A DNA stretch of 64,000 bases, taken from the NCBI RefSeq assembly GCF_008122525.1, contig NZ_VSRV01000001.1, positions 1,612,001 to 1,676,000 of the forward strand, written 5' to 3'. The notes beneath the pieces are model-generated. The model was not told where the DNA came from. It worked only from the letters and a program-made list of their open reading frames with translations, and searched no databases. The DNA comes from Marinomonas sp. IMCC 4694 (GTDB lineage: Bacteria; Pseudomonadota; Gammaproteobacteria; Pseudomonadales; Marinomonadaceae). Shown piece by piece: positions 35,208-42,198 of the stretch. Within the stretch, counting starts at the first letter, position 1. Each line of letters begins with the position of its first letter. A program made the position numbers and the translations under genes.

Positions 35208-36263
35208 ATGATAGATATGTCCGAACTTTCCAGTAAAGCCGCGCTTCGCGATACCGTTCAAAAATACTTGTCTGAAGCTGAAAAAAGCCTTGAAGTAGAA
35301 CACGTCAACGATGACGCTATTCGCACCGAGATCAAGTCGCTACTTATTCGTAAGAATGCCGTTTTAGTTGCTCATTATTACACTGAAGATTCGATTCAGG
35401 CGCTCGCAGAAGAAACGGGCGGCATCATTGCTGATTCATTAGAAATGGCGCGATTTGGAGCTAATCACAGTGCACAAACTTTGGTGGTTGCTGGCGTTAA
35501 ATTCATGGGTGAAACCGCTAAAATATTAAGCCCTGAAAAAACCATATTAATGCCAACCCTTGAAGCAACATGTTCCCTGGATATTGGCTGCCCCATTGAA
35601 GAGTTCTCCACTTTTTGCGACCAACATCCTGACAGAAAAGTCGTCGTATATGCCAATACATCCGCTGCGGTAAAAGCACGTGCTGACTGGGTTGTTACAT
35701 CAAGCATCGCCCTTGATGTAGTTAATCACTTGGTAGAGCAAGGCGAAAAAATACTTTGGGCTCCAGATCAGCATCTAGGGAGTTACATACAAAAAGAAAC
35801 TGGTGCAGACATGATCATGTGGGATGGCGCTTGCATCGTTCATGAAGAATTCAAGGCAAAAGGGATTTTAGATTTAAAGGCAATCTACCCAGATGCAGCT
35901 ATTCTTGTGCACCCTGAATCACCTGAGGCTGTAGTTGAAATGGCGGATGTTGTAGGGTCTACATCACAACTTCTAAATGCCACCAAATCAATGAACAATG
36001 ATACTTTTATAGTAGCAACCGACAGAGGTATTTTTTATAAAATGAGGCAGGCCTCACCTAGTAAACGCTTCATTGAAGCGCCTACAGCTGGCTCAGGCGC
36101 AACGTGTCGTAGCTGCGCACACTGCCCTTGGATGGCGCTAAATAGTCTTGAAATGTTACGAAACGCAATAAGAGATGGCTCTGGTGAAATTCATGTTGAT
36201 GAAGTTACTAGGCAAAAAGCGCTTGTTCCATTACAAAGAATGCTGAATTTTCAGGTTAAATAG
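35208..36263 (+). CDS. nadA: quinolinate synthase A
   Basis: [4Fe-4S] enzyme condensing iminoaspartate with dihydroxyacetone phosphate in NAD synthesis. About 351 residues from the ATG at 35208 (ATG at 35217 is a second option, 348 aa). Cluster cysteines are in EATCSLDIGCP, WDGACIVHEEF and GATCRSCAHCPWMALN; substrate motif VLVAHYYTEDSIQALAEETGGIIADSLEMAR is typical. An open frame continues upstream through both tRNA genes and is not coding there. Probably co-transcribed with the tRNAs. Confidence 0.96.
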   Translation: MIDMSELSSKAALRDTVQKYLSEAEKSLEVEHVNDDAIRTEIKSLLIRKNAVLVAHYYTEDSIQALAEETGGIIADSLEMARFGANHSAQTLVVAGVKFMGETAKILSPEKTILMPTLEATCSLDIGCPIEEFSTFCDQHPDRKVVVYANTSAAVKARADWVVTSSIALDVVNHLVEQGEKILWAPDQHLGSYIQKETGADMIMWDGACIVHEEFKAKGILDLKAIYPDAAILVHPESPEAVVEMADVVGSTSQLLNATKSMNNDTFIVATDRGIFYKMRQASPSKRFIEAPTAGSGATCRSCAHCPWMALNSLEMLRNAIRDGSGEIHVDEVTRQKALVPLQRMLNFQVK

Positions 36264-36324
36264 GCACTTTGATTTGAGCACACAGTTTATAAACCAAATG
36301 CAGAAGGTATCATCGGTTAGGCGT

Positions 36325-36813
36325 TCAAGTGATTATGTTTACTACCGAAATCAAGTTATTATCCAATTGTTTAGTTTTATTTATTAATCGGGCAGAGGAG
36401 TTTACGGCACTGTCCAGATTGGTCTTTCTGATGTCTGAAGCATAAAGCATATTATGAAGGTGGGTTTTGTCATATGGCGAGATAGCTTGTTCGTTCATCA
36501 GCTCTCCAATCATAATAATTTCGTATTTTTGTGAAGCGCCTTTTGCAATAGCAACTTTTAATGAATGATTTTGATGTTTAAGTGCGGTGATTTCAGCGTC
36601 TATTCCTATTGATTTTTCATCGTGTTTGGGTCGGCGCTCTTGCGTTATTTCAAAACATGAATTGATTGAATATTTTTCTTCTTGTTTATTTAAGTACACC
36701 TCATTTTTGTCTATTTTTTTCTTTAATCTTGCGATCAACAACAGCAAAGCTAGGCCACTAAAAAAGAAAAAAAAACCTGCTTCAAGCAGTGCCCAAATCA
36801 GCCACTTCGACAT
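36325..36813 (-). CDS. small membrane-anchored protein, function unknown
   Basis: Not recognised. 162 residues: an N-terminal TM helix with a Phe run (LLEAGFFFFFSGLALLLLIARL, about residues 9-30) followed by Lys-rich and coiled-coil cytoplasmic sequence. The nt composition is AT-richer than the neighbours. It is convergent with nadA and divergent from the nitroreductase gene. Possibly lineage-specific. Confidence 0.55.
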   Translation of the reverse strand: MSKWLIWALLEAGFFFFFSGLALLLLIARLKKKIDKNEVYLNKQEEKYSINSCFEITQERRPKHDEKSIGIDAEITALKHQNHSLKVAIAKGASQKYEIIMIGELMNEQAISPYDKTHLHNMLYASDIRKTNLDSAVNSSARLINKTKQLDNNLISVVNIIT

Positions 36814-36901
36814 AAAAACCCTTAACTATTTTAAATACGGACATAATAATAACCTTTAACTGAGTACACAACCTGTTCAATACAGTGGAATACAATACAA
36901 G

Positions 36902-37468
36902 ATGAGTAAAGAATTTATATCGTTTATGCGCAACCGAGTTTCTATTTCGGCTCTCAGTGAACCAGCGCCCCAAAAATGCGAGTGGGAGCTTATTTTAAGA
37001 GCGGCTTCAAGAGCCGCCGATCATGGCAATCTTAAACCTTGGCGGTTTCACATTTTTGAAGGGGAAGGGCGATTAGCACTAGGTCAAATATATTGGCAAC
37101 ACGCGCTATCTGAAGTGGCGTCTATGCCTTTGGAAAAGAAAGAGATTTTTGTTAAAAAGGCTTTTCGTGCTCCGGCCGTATTGCTGATATATGCGCACAT
37201 ACAGGAGCACCCAAAAGTTCCGGCCATAGAGCAAGTCATGGCCACATCAGCGGCGGCTCAACAGGTTTTATTAGGTCTAAACGCCCTCGGTTATGGCGCC
37301 ATTTGGCGCAGCGGACCTGCATGCTTTACCTCATTAACAAAAAACATTTTATCGCTTAGCGAAACAGACCAAATCATAGGCCTAATCTACGTTGGTACTC
37401 CAACAGAACAAAATACCGGTGTTCCAGACGTTAACATTGATGGCCTCGTAAAATGGGTAAGAGATTAA
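36902..37468 (+). CDS. nitroreductase family protein, YdjA-like
   Basis: FMN-dependent NAD(P)H reductase. 188 residues, the size of minimal nitroreductases such as YdjA. Family marks: NRVSISALSEPAP (FMN phosphate Arg/Ser), RAADHGNLKPWRFHIFEGEGR, FRAPAVLLIYAHIQEHPKVPAIEQ, GYGAIWRSG and LIYVGTP. Substrate unknown. It is divergent from the small membrane protein and ends about 110 bp before tRNA-Ser. Confidence 0.9.
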   Translation: MSKEFISFMRNRVSISALSEPAPQKCEWELILRAASRAADHGNLKPWRFHIFEGEGRLALGQIYWQHALSEVASMPLEKKEIFVKKAFRAPAVLLIYAHIQEHPKVPAIEQVMATSAAAQQVLLGLNALGYGAIWRSGPACFTSLTKNILSLSETDQIIGLIYVGTPTEQNTGVPDVNIDGLVKWVRD

Positions 37469-37506
37469 TCTCTAAGACTTAATTAACATAAATGATGCAA
37501 AAAAAG

Positions 37507-37535
37507 TTGCAATAATAACTCAGCATCATTATTAT
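37507..37535 (+). promoter_or_regulatory. promoter of tRNA-Ser
   Basis: TTGCAA (37507-37512), a 17-bp spacer and TATTAT (37530-37535) form a near-consensus sigma-70 promoter about 40 bp before the tRNA. Confidence 0.55.
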
Positions 37536-37578
37536 ACGCGACACAAATTAAGCAATGCAGGAAGCGTTGTTTTGTAAC

Positions 37579-37666
37579 GGTGAGCTGTCCGAGCGGCCGA
37601 AGGAGCACGCCTGGAAAGCGTGTATGTCGAAAGGCATCAAGAGTTCGAATCTCTTGCTCACCGCCA
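37579..37666 (+). tRNA. tRNA-Ser (GGA)
   Basis: An 88-base type II tRNA: GGTGAGC/GCTCACC acceptor, anticodon loop CTGGAAA with anticodon GGA, long variable arm, GAGTTCGAATCTC T-arm and encoded CCA. It marks the left border of the accessory island; tRNA-Ser genes are frequent integration sites. Confidence 0.97.
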
Positions 37667-37736
37667 TTATACCAGTAAAATCAAGGGTTACAGAGTGATT
37701 TTACAATTTGTACATCAAAAAGTACATCAATAGAAA

Positions 37737-37769
37737 ACCGAATAGATTAACGTCTATTCGGTTTTTTTA
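37737..37769. terminator. hairpin terminator overlapping the end of the RHH-like gene
   Basis: ACCGAATAGA (37737-37746) pairs with TCTATTCGGT (37753-37762), then T7. It terminates plus-strand transcription from tRNA-Ser; on minus the loop holds the stop codon of the 37747-38829 gene. Just before it, GTACATCAA occurs twice, separated by AAA. Confidence 0.75.
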
Positions 37770-38829
37770 TTAATCCGTCTTCCTCACATGCGTCTTCAAT
37801 CAAAATTTCAATCATTTCGTTTTTCTTGCGTCGGTTTTTTTTACAAAGTTTCTCAAGAAGTTTAATCTGCTCTTCGCCAAGCATGAATGAGCATGCTTTT
37901 TTGCCGTTGTTACTATCTCTGTACTTTTTTTGACTCCAGGCTCCCTTCATGGTTCTAAGGTACAGCTCAAGGAGGTGGTGATGAACATCGTAGTTGATAC
38001 GGAACTGAAATAACCAGTAATCTATATCGTATTTGATTGTCTTGAATTCTGGAAGGAATGGACTGGTGTGCGGTTGTAGAGGTAGTTCAGTATGAAACGC
38101 AGGGATGTTATCCGGGATAGAGTTTTTACTGATGTACGCTTGAAACCAATCCGGGATAGAGTTTTTACTGATGTACGCTTGAAACCAATCCGTAAACACT
38201 GATTCACTTGAGTCTACCTCTTTGGCATACCAAGAGGCCACCTTGCATTTATTTCTAACTTTTTTTTTGATTTCCTCGAGCATGTTTACAGTATAGACCT
38301 TATCATTACCCAAGAAGTTATCTATAATAAATTTGCTTCTGTATTGCAAAAAACTCTTTTGATCATCGTCTCTCGCAGCCTCTAATTTTGCCTGATCCCA
38401 TTTTTTTTTATTGATTTCAATGCCATCCCACATACTCATACCTGTAAAGCTTGTTTTATTCAATAACCTATCGATTTCATCTTGAAGCAACCTATCAAGC
38501 ATAAATGTGTCTTGTCTATCAAGTTGATCTATCCATTTTAATTTATCTTCTTCAAGCAAATTTAATTGAGCAATATGTACTTGTTTGTTCAGGGCTTGCT
38601 CATAACTTTTTGCGAAGGAAGCGTTGTTGTCTCTAATCTTATCAGTTTTTAATCGATAGCTTGCAACCTCAGCGATACGACGATCAGCTAAACTTCTTAG
38701 CTGAAGTAGTTCTATGCTGTAGCATTCTCTAATGGTCTTTGATGGAGTATAAGAGTCACTATCTGCTAGTGAAAAGTATATATAAAGGGCTTCCCTACTT
38801 GTTAGAGTATCCGTTGATAATTTTTTCAT
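37747..38829 (-). CDS. unknown protein with C-terminal ribbon-helix-helix-like motif and a 13-residue tandem duplication
   Basis: Not recognised. 360 residues, helical and charged. The end (SFMLGEEQIKLLEKLCKKNRRKKNEMIEILIEDA, split here as positions about 314-349) has the spacing of an RHH/CopG-type DNA-binding motif, so a regulator or partition-type role is possible. Residues DWFQAYISKNSIP occur twice in tandem (nt 38112-38189). No tyrosine-recombinase RHRY residues are seen, so it is not the island integrase. AAGGAT precedes the ATG. First gene after tRNA-Ser, pointing back at it. Confidence 0.6.
   Translation of the reverse strand: MKKLSTDTLTSREALYIYFSLADSDSYTPSKTIRECYSIELLQLRSLADRRIAEVASYRLKTDKIRDNNASFAKSYEQALNKQVHIAQLNLLEEDKLKWIDQLDRQDTFMLDRLLQDEIDRLLNKTSFTGMSMWDGIEINKKKWDQAKLEAARDDDQKSFLQYRSKFIIDNFLGNDKVYTVNMLEEIKKKVRNKCKVASWYAKEVDSSESVFTDWFQAYISKNSIPDWFQAYISKNSIPDNIPAFHTELPLQPHTSPFLPEFKTIKYDIDYWLFQFRINYDVHHHLLELYLRTMKGAWSQKKYRDSNNGKKACSFMLGEEQIKLLEKLCKKNRRKKNEMIEILIEDACEEDGLIKKPNRR
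38112..38189. repeat. perfect 39-bp tandem duplication inside the RHH-like gene
   Basis: Two identical 39-bp units (38112-38150 and 38151-38189) keep the reading frame and add 13 residues. Perfect identity implies a recent slip or duplication. Confidence 0.95.
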
Positions 38830-39426
38830 TACTAAGTTATCCTTAAGTTATTTGTTAATAAAATTTTAGTAAAAAAATAGTAATTTTTAAGTCAGTTATA
38901 TGTTTGATTCAAGTGAAAAAATCATTTATTTCAGCATGTTAAAGCCGTCTATCCTGAGTTTTATCTAAAAATTAATCTTATCAGTGTTATTTTGGCTCTA
39001 TGTGATTAAAAAAGAAAGGTAAATGTGGACTTTTCACAATTGTCTAGGTAGTGGCGACATCGAAAATTCTGCATAATCTCCCCCTTAGTAGTTAGTTGAT
39101 CTTGGTATGTTAGTTAACGCTGCACTATGCGTGAAAAAAGCGCTTTTTAGAGAATAATATAGGTTTAAGTTTTCTTAAAAGTGATGAGTGAGCTCCGTCT
39201 AGACTGGAAATTATGTGGTCGCTTATCCTCATCTATCTGCGTCTAATATCAGAGTGATTTGTTCTTTTTCACTTGTTAGTTGCTAAGGGAATTTATGCTT
39301 GGAGGTGCTTGCTGCTAAGGGGAGTGGAGTGTTGGTTTAATAGTATTGGTTCTTATTCTTTATTAATTTTAAAGTAAAAATCTACATTGATATCCCTTAT
39401 GTGAATAACACATAGGAGATTTCTAA
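38830..39426. other. 597-bp gene-free region before the Gp2/YagK-like gene
   Basis: AT-rich, no coding frame that I can support. It contains a hairpin TTATGTG-AATAA-CACATAG at about 39397-39415 that partly covers the AGGAG ribosome site of the next gene. As the region between two divergent element genes it must hold promoters, and may hold a replication or packaging site, but no iteron array is visible. Confidence 0.45.
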
Positions 39427-40041
39427 ATGATAAAAACTTACAATAATCTTAAGATCCAATTTCCACTGGATGAATGTAACAAGCTTTACTTGAAAAACTT
39501 GAATGATCTCATTGAAAGCAGTTTGTTTTCATCTAACCGTATTACAGCGTTTAGATTCGATCTTAGGTTTCCGCACGGGCATATTGATCAATCAGATCGA
39601 GTCATCACTAAATTCTTCGAGTCTTTAAAGGCACAACTTAAAGCAAAAGACGTAAAAACAAAAAAAGAAATGAAACGAGTATATCCGCATAATTTGCGAT
39701 ACAGCTGGGTAAGGGAGCGTGATACATCAGGTAATGATCATTTTCATTGTGTAATAATTGTTAATAAAGATGCCTACTCTGTGTTGGGTGGATTCAATCA
39801 AGAAGAAGGGAATATGGCGGCACGGATTAAACGAGCCTGGTGCAGTGCGCTTGGTAGTCCAGGTATCATTATTGATGGACTTGTTCATTTCCCTGTTAAC
39901 GGTACTTACTATGTTGACAATAACGCAAAAGATAAAAGCATTCGTCAAGCCGATTTGTTTTATCGGCTGAGCTACTTCGCTAAGAACGCCACTAAAGTAT
40001 ATGGTAGTGGTAAGCGCAGCTTTGGTTGCAGTCGGTCATGA
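39427..40041 (+). CDS. inovirus Gp2 / YagK-YfjJ domain protein (HUH-like)
   Basis: 204 residues resembling the inovirus-type Gp2/YagK-YfjJ family found in P4-like satellites and cryptic prophages. It carries an HxH pair (NDHFHCVIIVNK, about residue 99-110) and a downstream Tyr-rich segment (QADLFYRLSYFAKN), the arrangement of rolling-circle Rep/HUH proteins; whether it nicks DNA is unproven. RBS AGGAG. Next to RadC and AlpA homologues, it marks a mobile-element module. Confidence 0.8.
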   Translation: MIKTYNNLKIQFPLDECNKLYLKNLNDLIESSLFSSNRITAFRFDLRFPHGHIDQSDRVITKFFESLKAQLKAKDVKTKKEMKRVYPHNLRYSWVRERDTSGNDHFHCVIIVNKDAYSVLGGFNQEEGNMAARIKRAWCSALGSPGIIIDGLVHFPVNGTYYVDNNAKDKSIRQADLFYRLSYFAKNATKVYGSGKRSFGCSRS

Positions 40042-40081
40042 ATTTATAGTTAAGGGGCGCATCGCCCCCTAACTTAACTTT

Positions 40082-40540
40082 TTATAAGTAACCTCTTTCA
40101 GCCATTGAGACAGCACTCTCGCCCACAATGATGTGGTCGAGAGTTCTTACATCAATCAGTTCCAGTGATTTCTTAATCTTGTCTGTAATGGATATGTCTG
40201 CCTGAGACGGCTCTGTTACACCAGAAGGGTGGTTATGCGCCAAAATAACAGCAGCGGCATTTACCTCGATGGCTGCTTTAACAATCTCTCGGGGGTATAC
40301 AGCAGCGCTATCAATTGTGCCTTGGAACATTTCTCTAAACGAAATTAAGCGATGCTGAGAGTCAAGGAATAGCACAGCAAAAACTTCACTTTCCTTGTAT
40401 GCAATTTTAAAGCGAACATAACTCTGAGCATCTACTGCATTACTGAACGTGTTTTCTCGCTTTAGGCGCTCTTCTATAAAGCCAGCAGCGGCATTAAGAA
40501 CATCTTCTTTTGATTGGTAGATAAATGATTCATTTTTCAT
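40082..40540 (-). CDS. RadC-type JAB/MPN domain protein (short, element-associated)
   Basis: 152 residues, only the JAMM-like RadC domain (full RadC is about 220 and has an N-terminal helix-hairpin-helix). The metal site motif AHNHPSGVTEPSQAD and DHIIVGE are present. Short RadC copies are typical of genomic islands, plasmids and satellite phages; function unknown. AAGGGAC precedes the ATG. Convergent with the Gp2-like gene. Confidence 0.88.
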   Translation of the reverse strand: MKNESFIYQSKEDVLNAAAGFIEERLKRENTFSNAVDAQSYVRFKIAYKESEVFAVLFLDSQHRLISFREMFQGTIDSAAVYPREIVKAAIEVNAAAVILAHNHPSGVTEPSQADISITDKIKKSLELIDVRTLDHIIVGESAVSMAERGYL

Positions 40541-40667
40541 GGTAGGTCCCTTTGATCAGTTGGTAGATTCAAAGGAATGATGTAGGTCTGAGTATTTTTA
40601 GAATTAAACCCAGTCCTGTAAAAATTTACAGCAACGCACTTTGATGGATCAACACGAGGGCATCAAA

Positions 40668-40850
40668 ATGCGAGTCATGAAATTAAACGAAGTGATCAAC
40701 ACTACAGGGCTATCTAGATCATCAATCTACGCTTACATGTCAAAAGGGAATTTCCCAAAACCAATTCAACTTGGGCCAAGAGCAGTAGCCTGGGTTGAAG
40801 AAGAAGTTCAAGGGTGGCTAGAAGAAAAAATGGCTGCTCGTGTACATTGA
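40668..40850 (+). CDS. AlpA-family transcriptional regulator
   Basis: 60-residue winged-helix/MerR-like DNA-binding protein of the AlpA type (LNEVINTTGLSRSSIYAYMSKGNFPKPIQLG, AVAWVEEEVQGWLEEK). AlpA proteins control integrase or satellite genes. I start at ATG 40668, which has GAGGG seven bases upstream; the frame can begin earlier at TTG/ATG 40641-40644. Confidence 0.88.
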   Translation: MRVMKLNEVINTTGLSRSSIYAYMSKGNFPKPIQLGPRAVAWVEEEVQGWLEEKMAARVH

Positions 40851-41035
40851 TAGGAATGGATCTTCCTGATGTAGTTTATAAAGCCAATTTAACTCAAGAT
40901 GACAGAACCCCTGCACGTTTTACCTAACTCTCAAACATCAATGAAATGGATAGAATTATTGTCCATTCCCCAATTTTCTCGTATTCTCTCAATATCAATT
41001 TTAAATAATCCAATCAAAAGACGATGGCATTCTGA

Positions 41036-41212
41036 ATGGAAGATCAAATCCTTACCTTGCGAGAGGTAGCTGCTTATTTAAAGCTGGCAGAGAAAACGGC
41101 ATATCGACTAGCAAGCGAAGGGAAGTTGCCAGGTTTTAAAGTTGGTGGTTCATGGCGCTTTAAGCGTGAAGACCTAGACGCATGGATAGAAAAGCAAAAG
41201 GATAACGGATGA
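41036..41212 (+). CDS. small helix-turn-helix (excisionase-type) DNA-binding protein
   Basis: 58 residues, shorter than most ORF cut-offs. LREVAAYLKLAEKTAYRLASEGKLPGFKVGG and SWRFKREDLDAWI are the HTH_17/excisionase-family consensus (the AlpA/Xis/BldC-like wing). The stop overlaps the next ATG (ATGA), so it is translationally coupled to the Mrr-type nuclease and is likely its regulator or a specificity partner. Confidence 0.85.
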   Translation: MEDQILTLREVAAYLKLAEKTAYRLASEGKLPGFKVGGSWRFKREDLDAWIEKQKDNG

Positions 41213-42150
41213 TTCCCAATTATCAAGATTGCATGAGGCCTTTTCTTCAGGCTCTTCAGCAGTCAACTACAAACGAAGTGAAGCTTCGAGACATCATCAA
41301 TAGCATTGCGGATCATTTCAAGCTAACTGACGATGAGCGCGTTCAACCGCTGCCAAGCGGTAAACAGCCAATTTTAGATAACCGTGTTGGCTGGGCGCGT
41401 ACCTACCTTGCTAAAGCGGGCCTTATCGATAGCCCACGTCGTGCGCATTTTGTTATTACTAATCGTGGCATTACTGCCTTAAATACACCGAACCTGGATA
41501 TTAATAATCAATATCTTAAACAGTTTGATGAATTTGTTGCCTTTACGAGTTTAAGCAACACAAAAGTAACAGTAGAAAACACACAACAAGCTTCAATCAA
41601 ACTACACCAACAAGAAGACGGCAATGACATCACACCTGATGAGGCCCTTCGTAATGCTTATAAGACAATTAACGACGCACTAGCTGAAGATATCTTGGAA
41701 CGGACTCGTAACGTCTCTCCGGCCTTCTTTGAACAGTTGTTAATAGACTTGCTCATTGCTATGGGTTACGGCGGCACAGAAGAGGGCACAGCCCACGCCT
41801 TAGGGAAATCTGGTGACAATGGGGTAGATGGCGTAATCAATCAAGATCCTTTAGGTGTAGACCAAATTTACATCCAGGCTAAACGCTATAAGCAAGGTAA
41901 TAACATTAGCTCTGGAGACATTCGAGACTTCTTTGGTGCGTTAAACTTACATAACGCCCAAAAAGGCTTATTTATCACCACGTCAGACTTTACCAGTTCC
42001 GCGATAGACACTGCTCAAAAACTTAGTACCAGGATCGTATTAGTAAATGGCAACGATTTAGCCAAGCTTATGCTGCGCTACAACATCGGAAGTCGTAATG
42101 AACAAACCTTATACATTAAAAAAATCGACGAAGAATTTTTTGAAGCGTAG
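41209..42150 (+). CDS. Mrr-type restriction endonuclease
   Basis: Type IV restriction enzyme acting on modified foreign DNA (inferred). 313 residues: N-terminal winged-helix Mrr_N domain (about 1-105), linker, and a C-terminal PD-(D/E)XK Mrr catalytic domain with Asp207 (NGVDGVI) and Gln223-x-Lys225 (IQAKRY), the QxK variant of the site. Overlaps the small HTH gene by four bases and is 48 bp before hsdM, so all four restriction genes may be one operon. Confidence 0.92.
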   Translation: MIPNYQDCMRPFLQALQQSTTNEVKLRDIINSIADHFKLTDDERVQPLPSGKQPILDNRVGWARTYLAKAGLIDSPRRAHFVITNRGITALNTPNLDINNQYLKQFDEFVAFTSLSNTKVTVENTQQASIKLHQQEDGNDITPDEALRNAYKTINDALAEDILERTRNVSPAFFEQLLIDLLIAMGYGGTEEGTAHALGKSGDNGVDGVINQDPLGVDQIYIQAKRYKQGNNISSGDIRDFFGALNLHNAQKGLFITTSDFTSSAIDTAQKLSTRIVLVNGNDLAKLMLRYNIGSRNEQTLYIKKIDEEFFEA

Positions 42151-42198
42151 CCATACGAAGGTTTACGCTCTAGTTGAACATCAGGAAAAGAGTTAACT

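Noticed and set aside
38112..38189. 39-bp repeats as a CRISPR array
   Set aside because: Only two units with no spacers, in frame inside a coding sequence.
37747..38829. Integrase next to tRNA-Ser
   Set aside because: No RHRY tyrosine-recombinase residues or serine-recombinase motif can be found in the protein.
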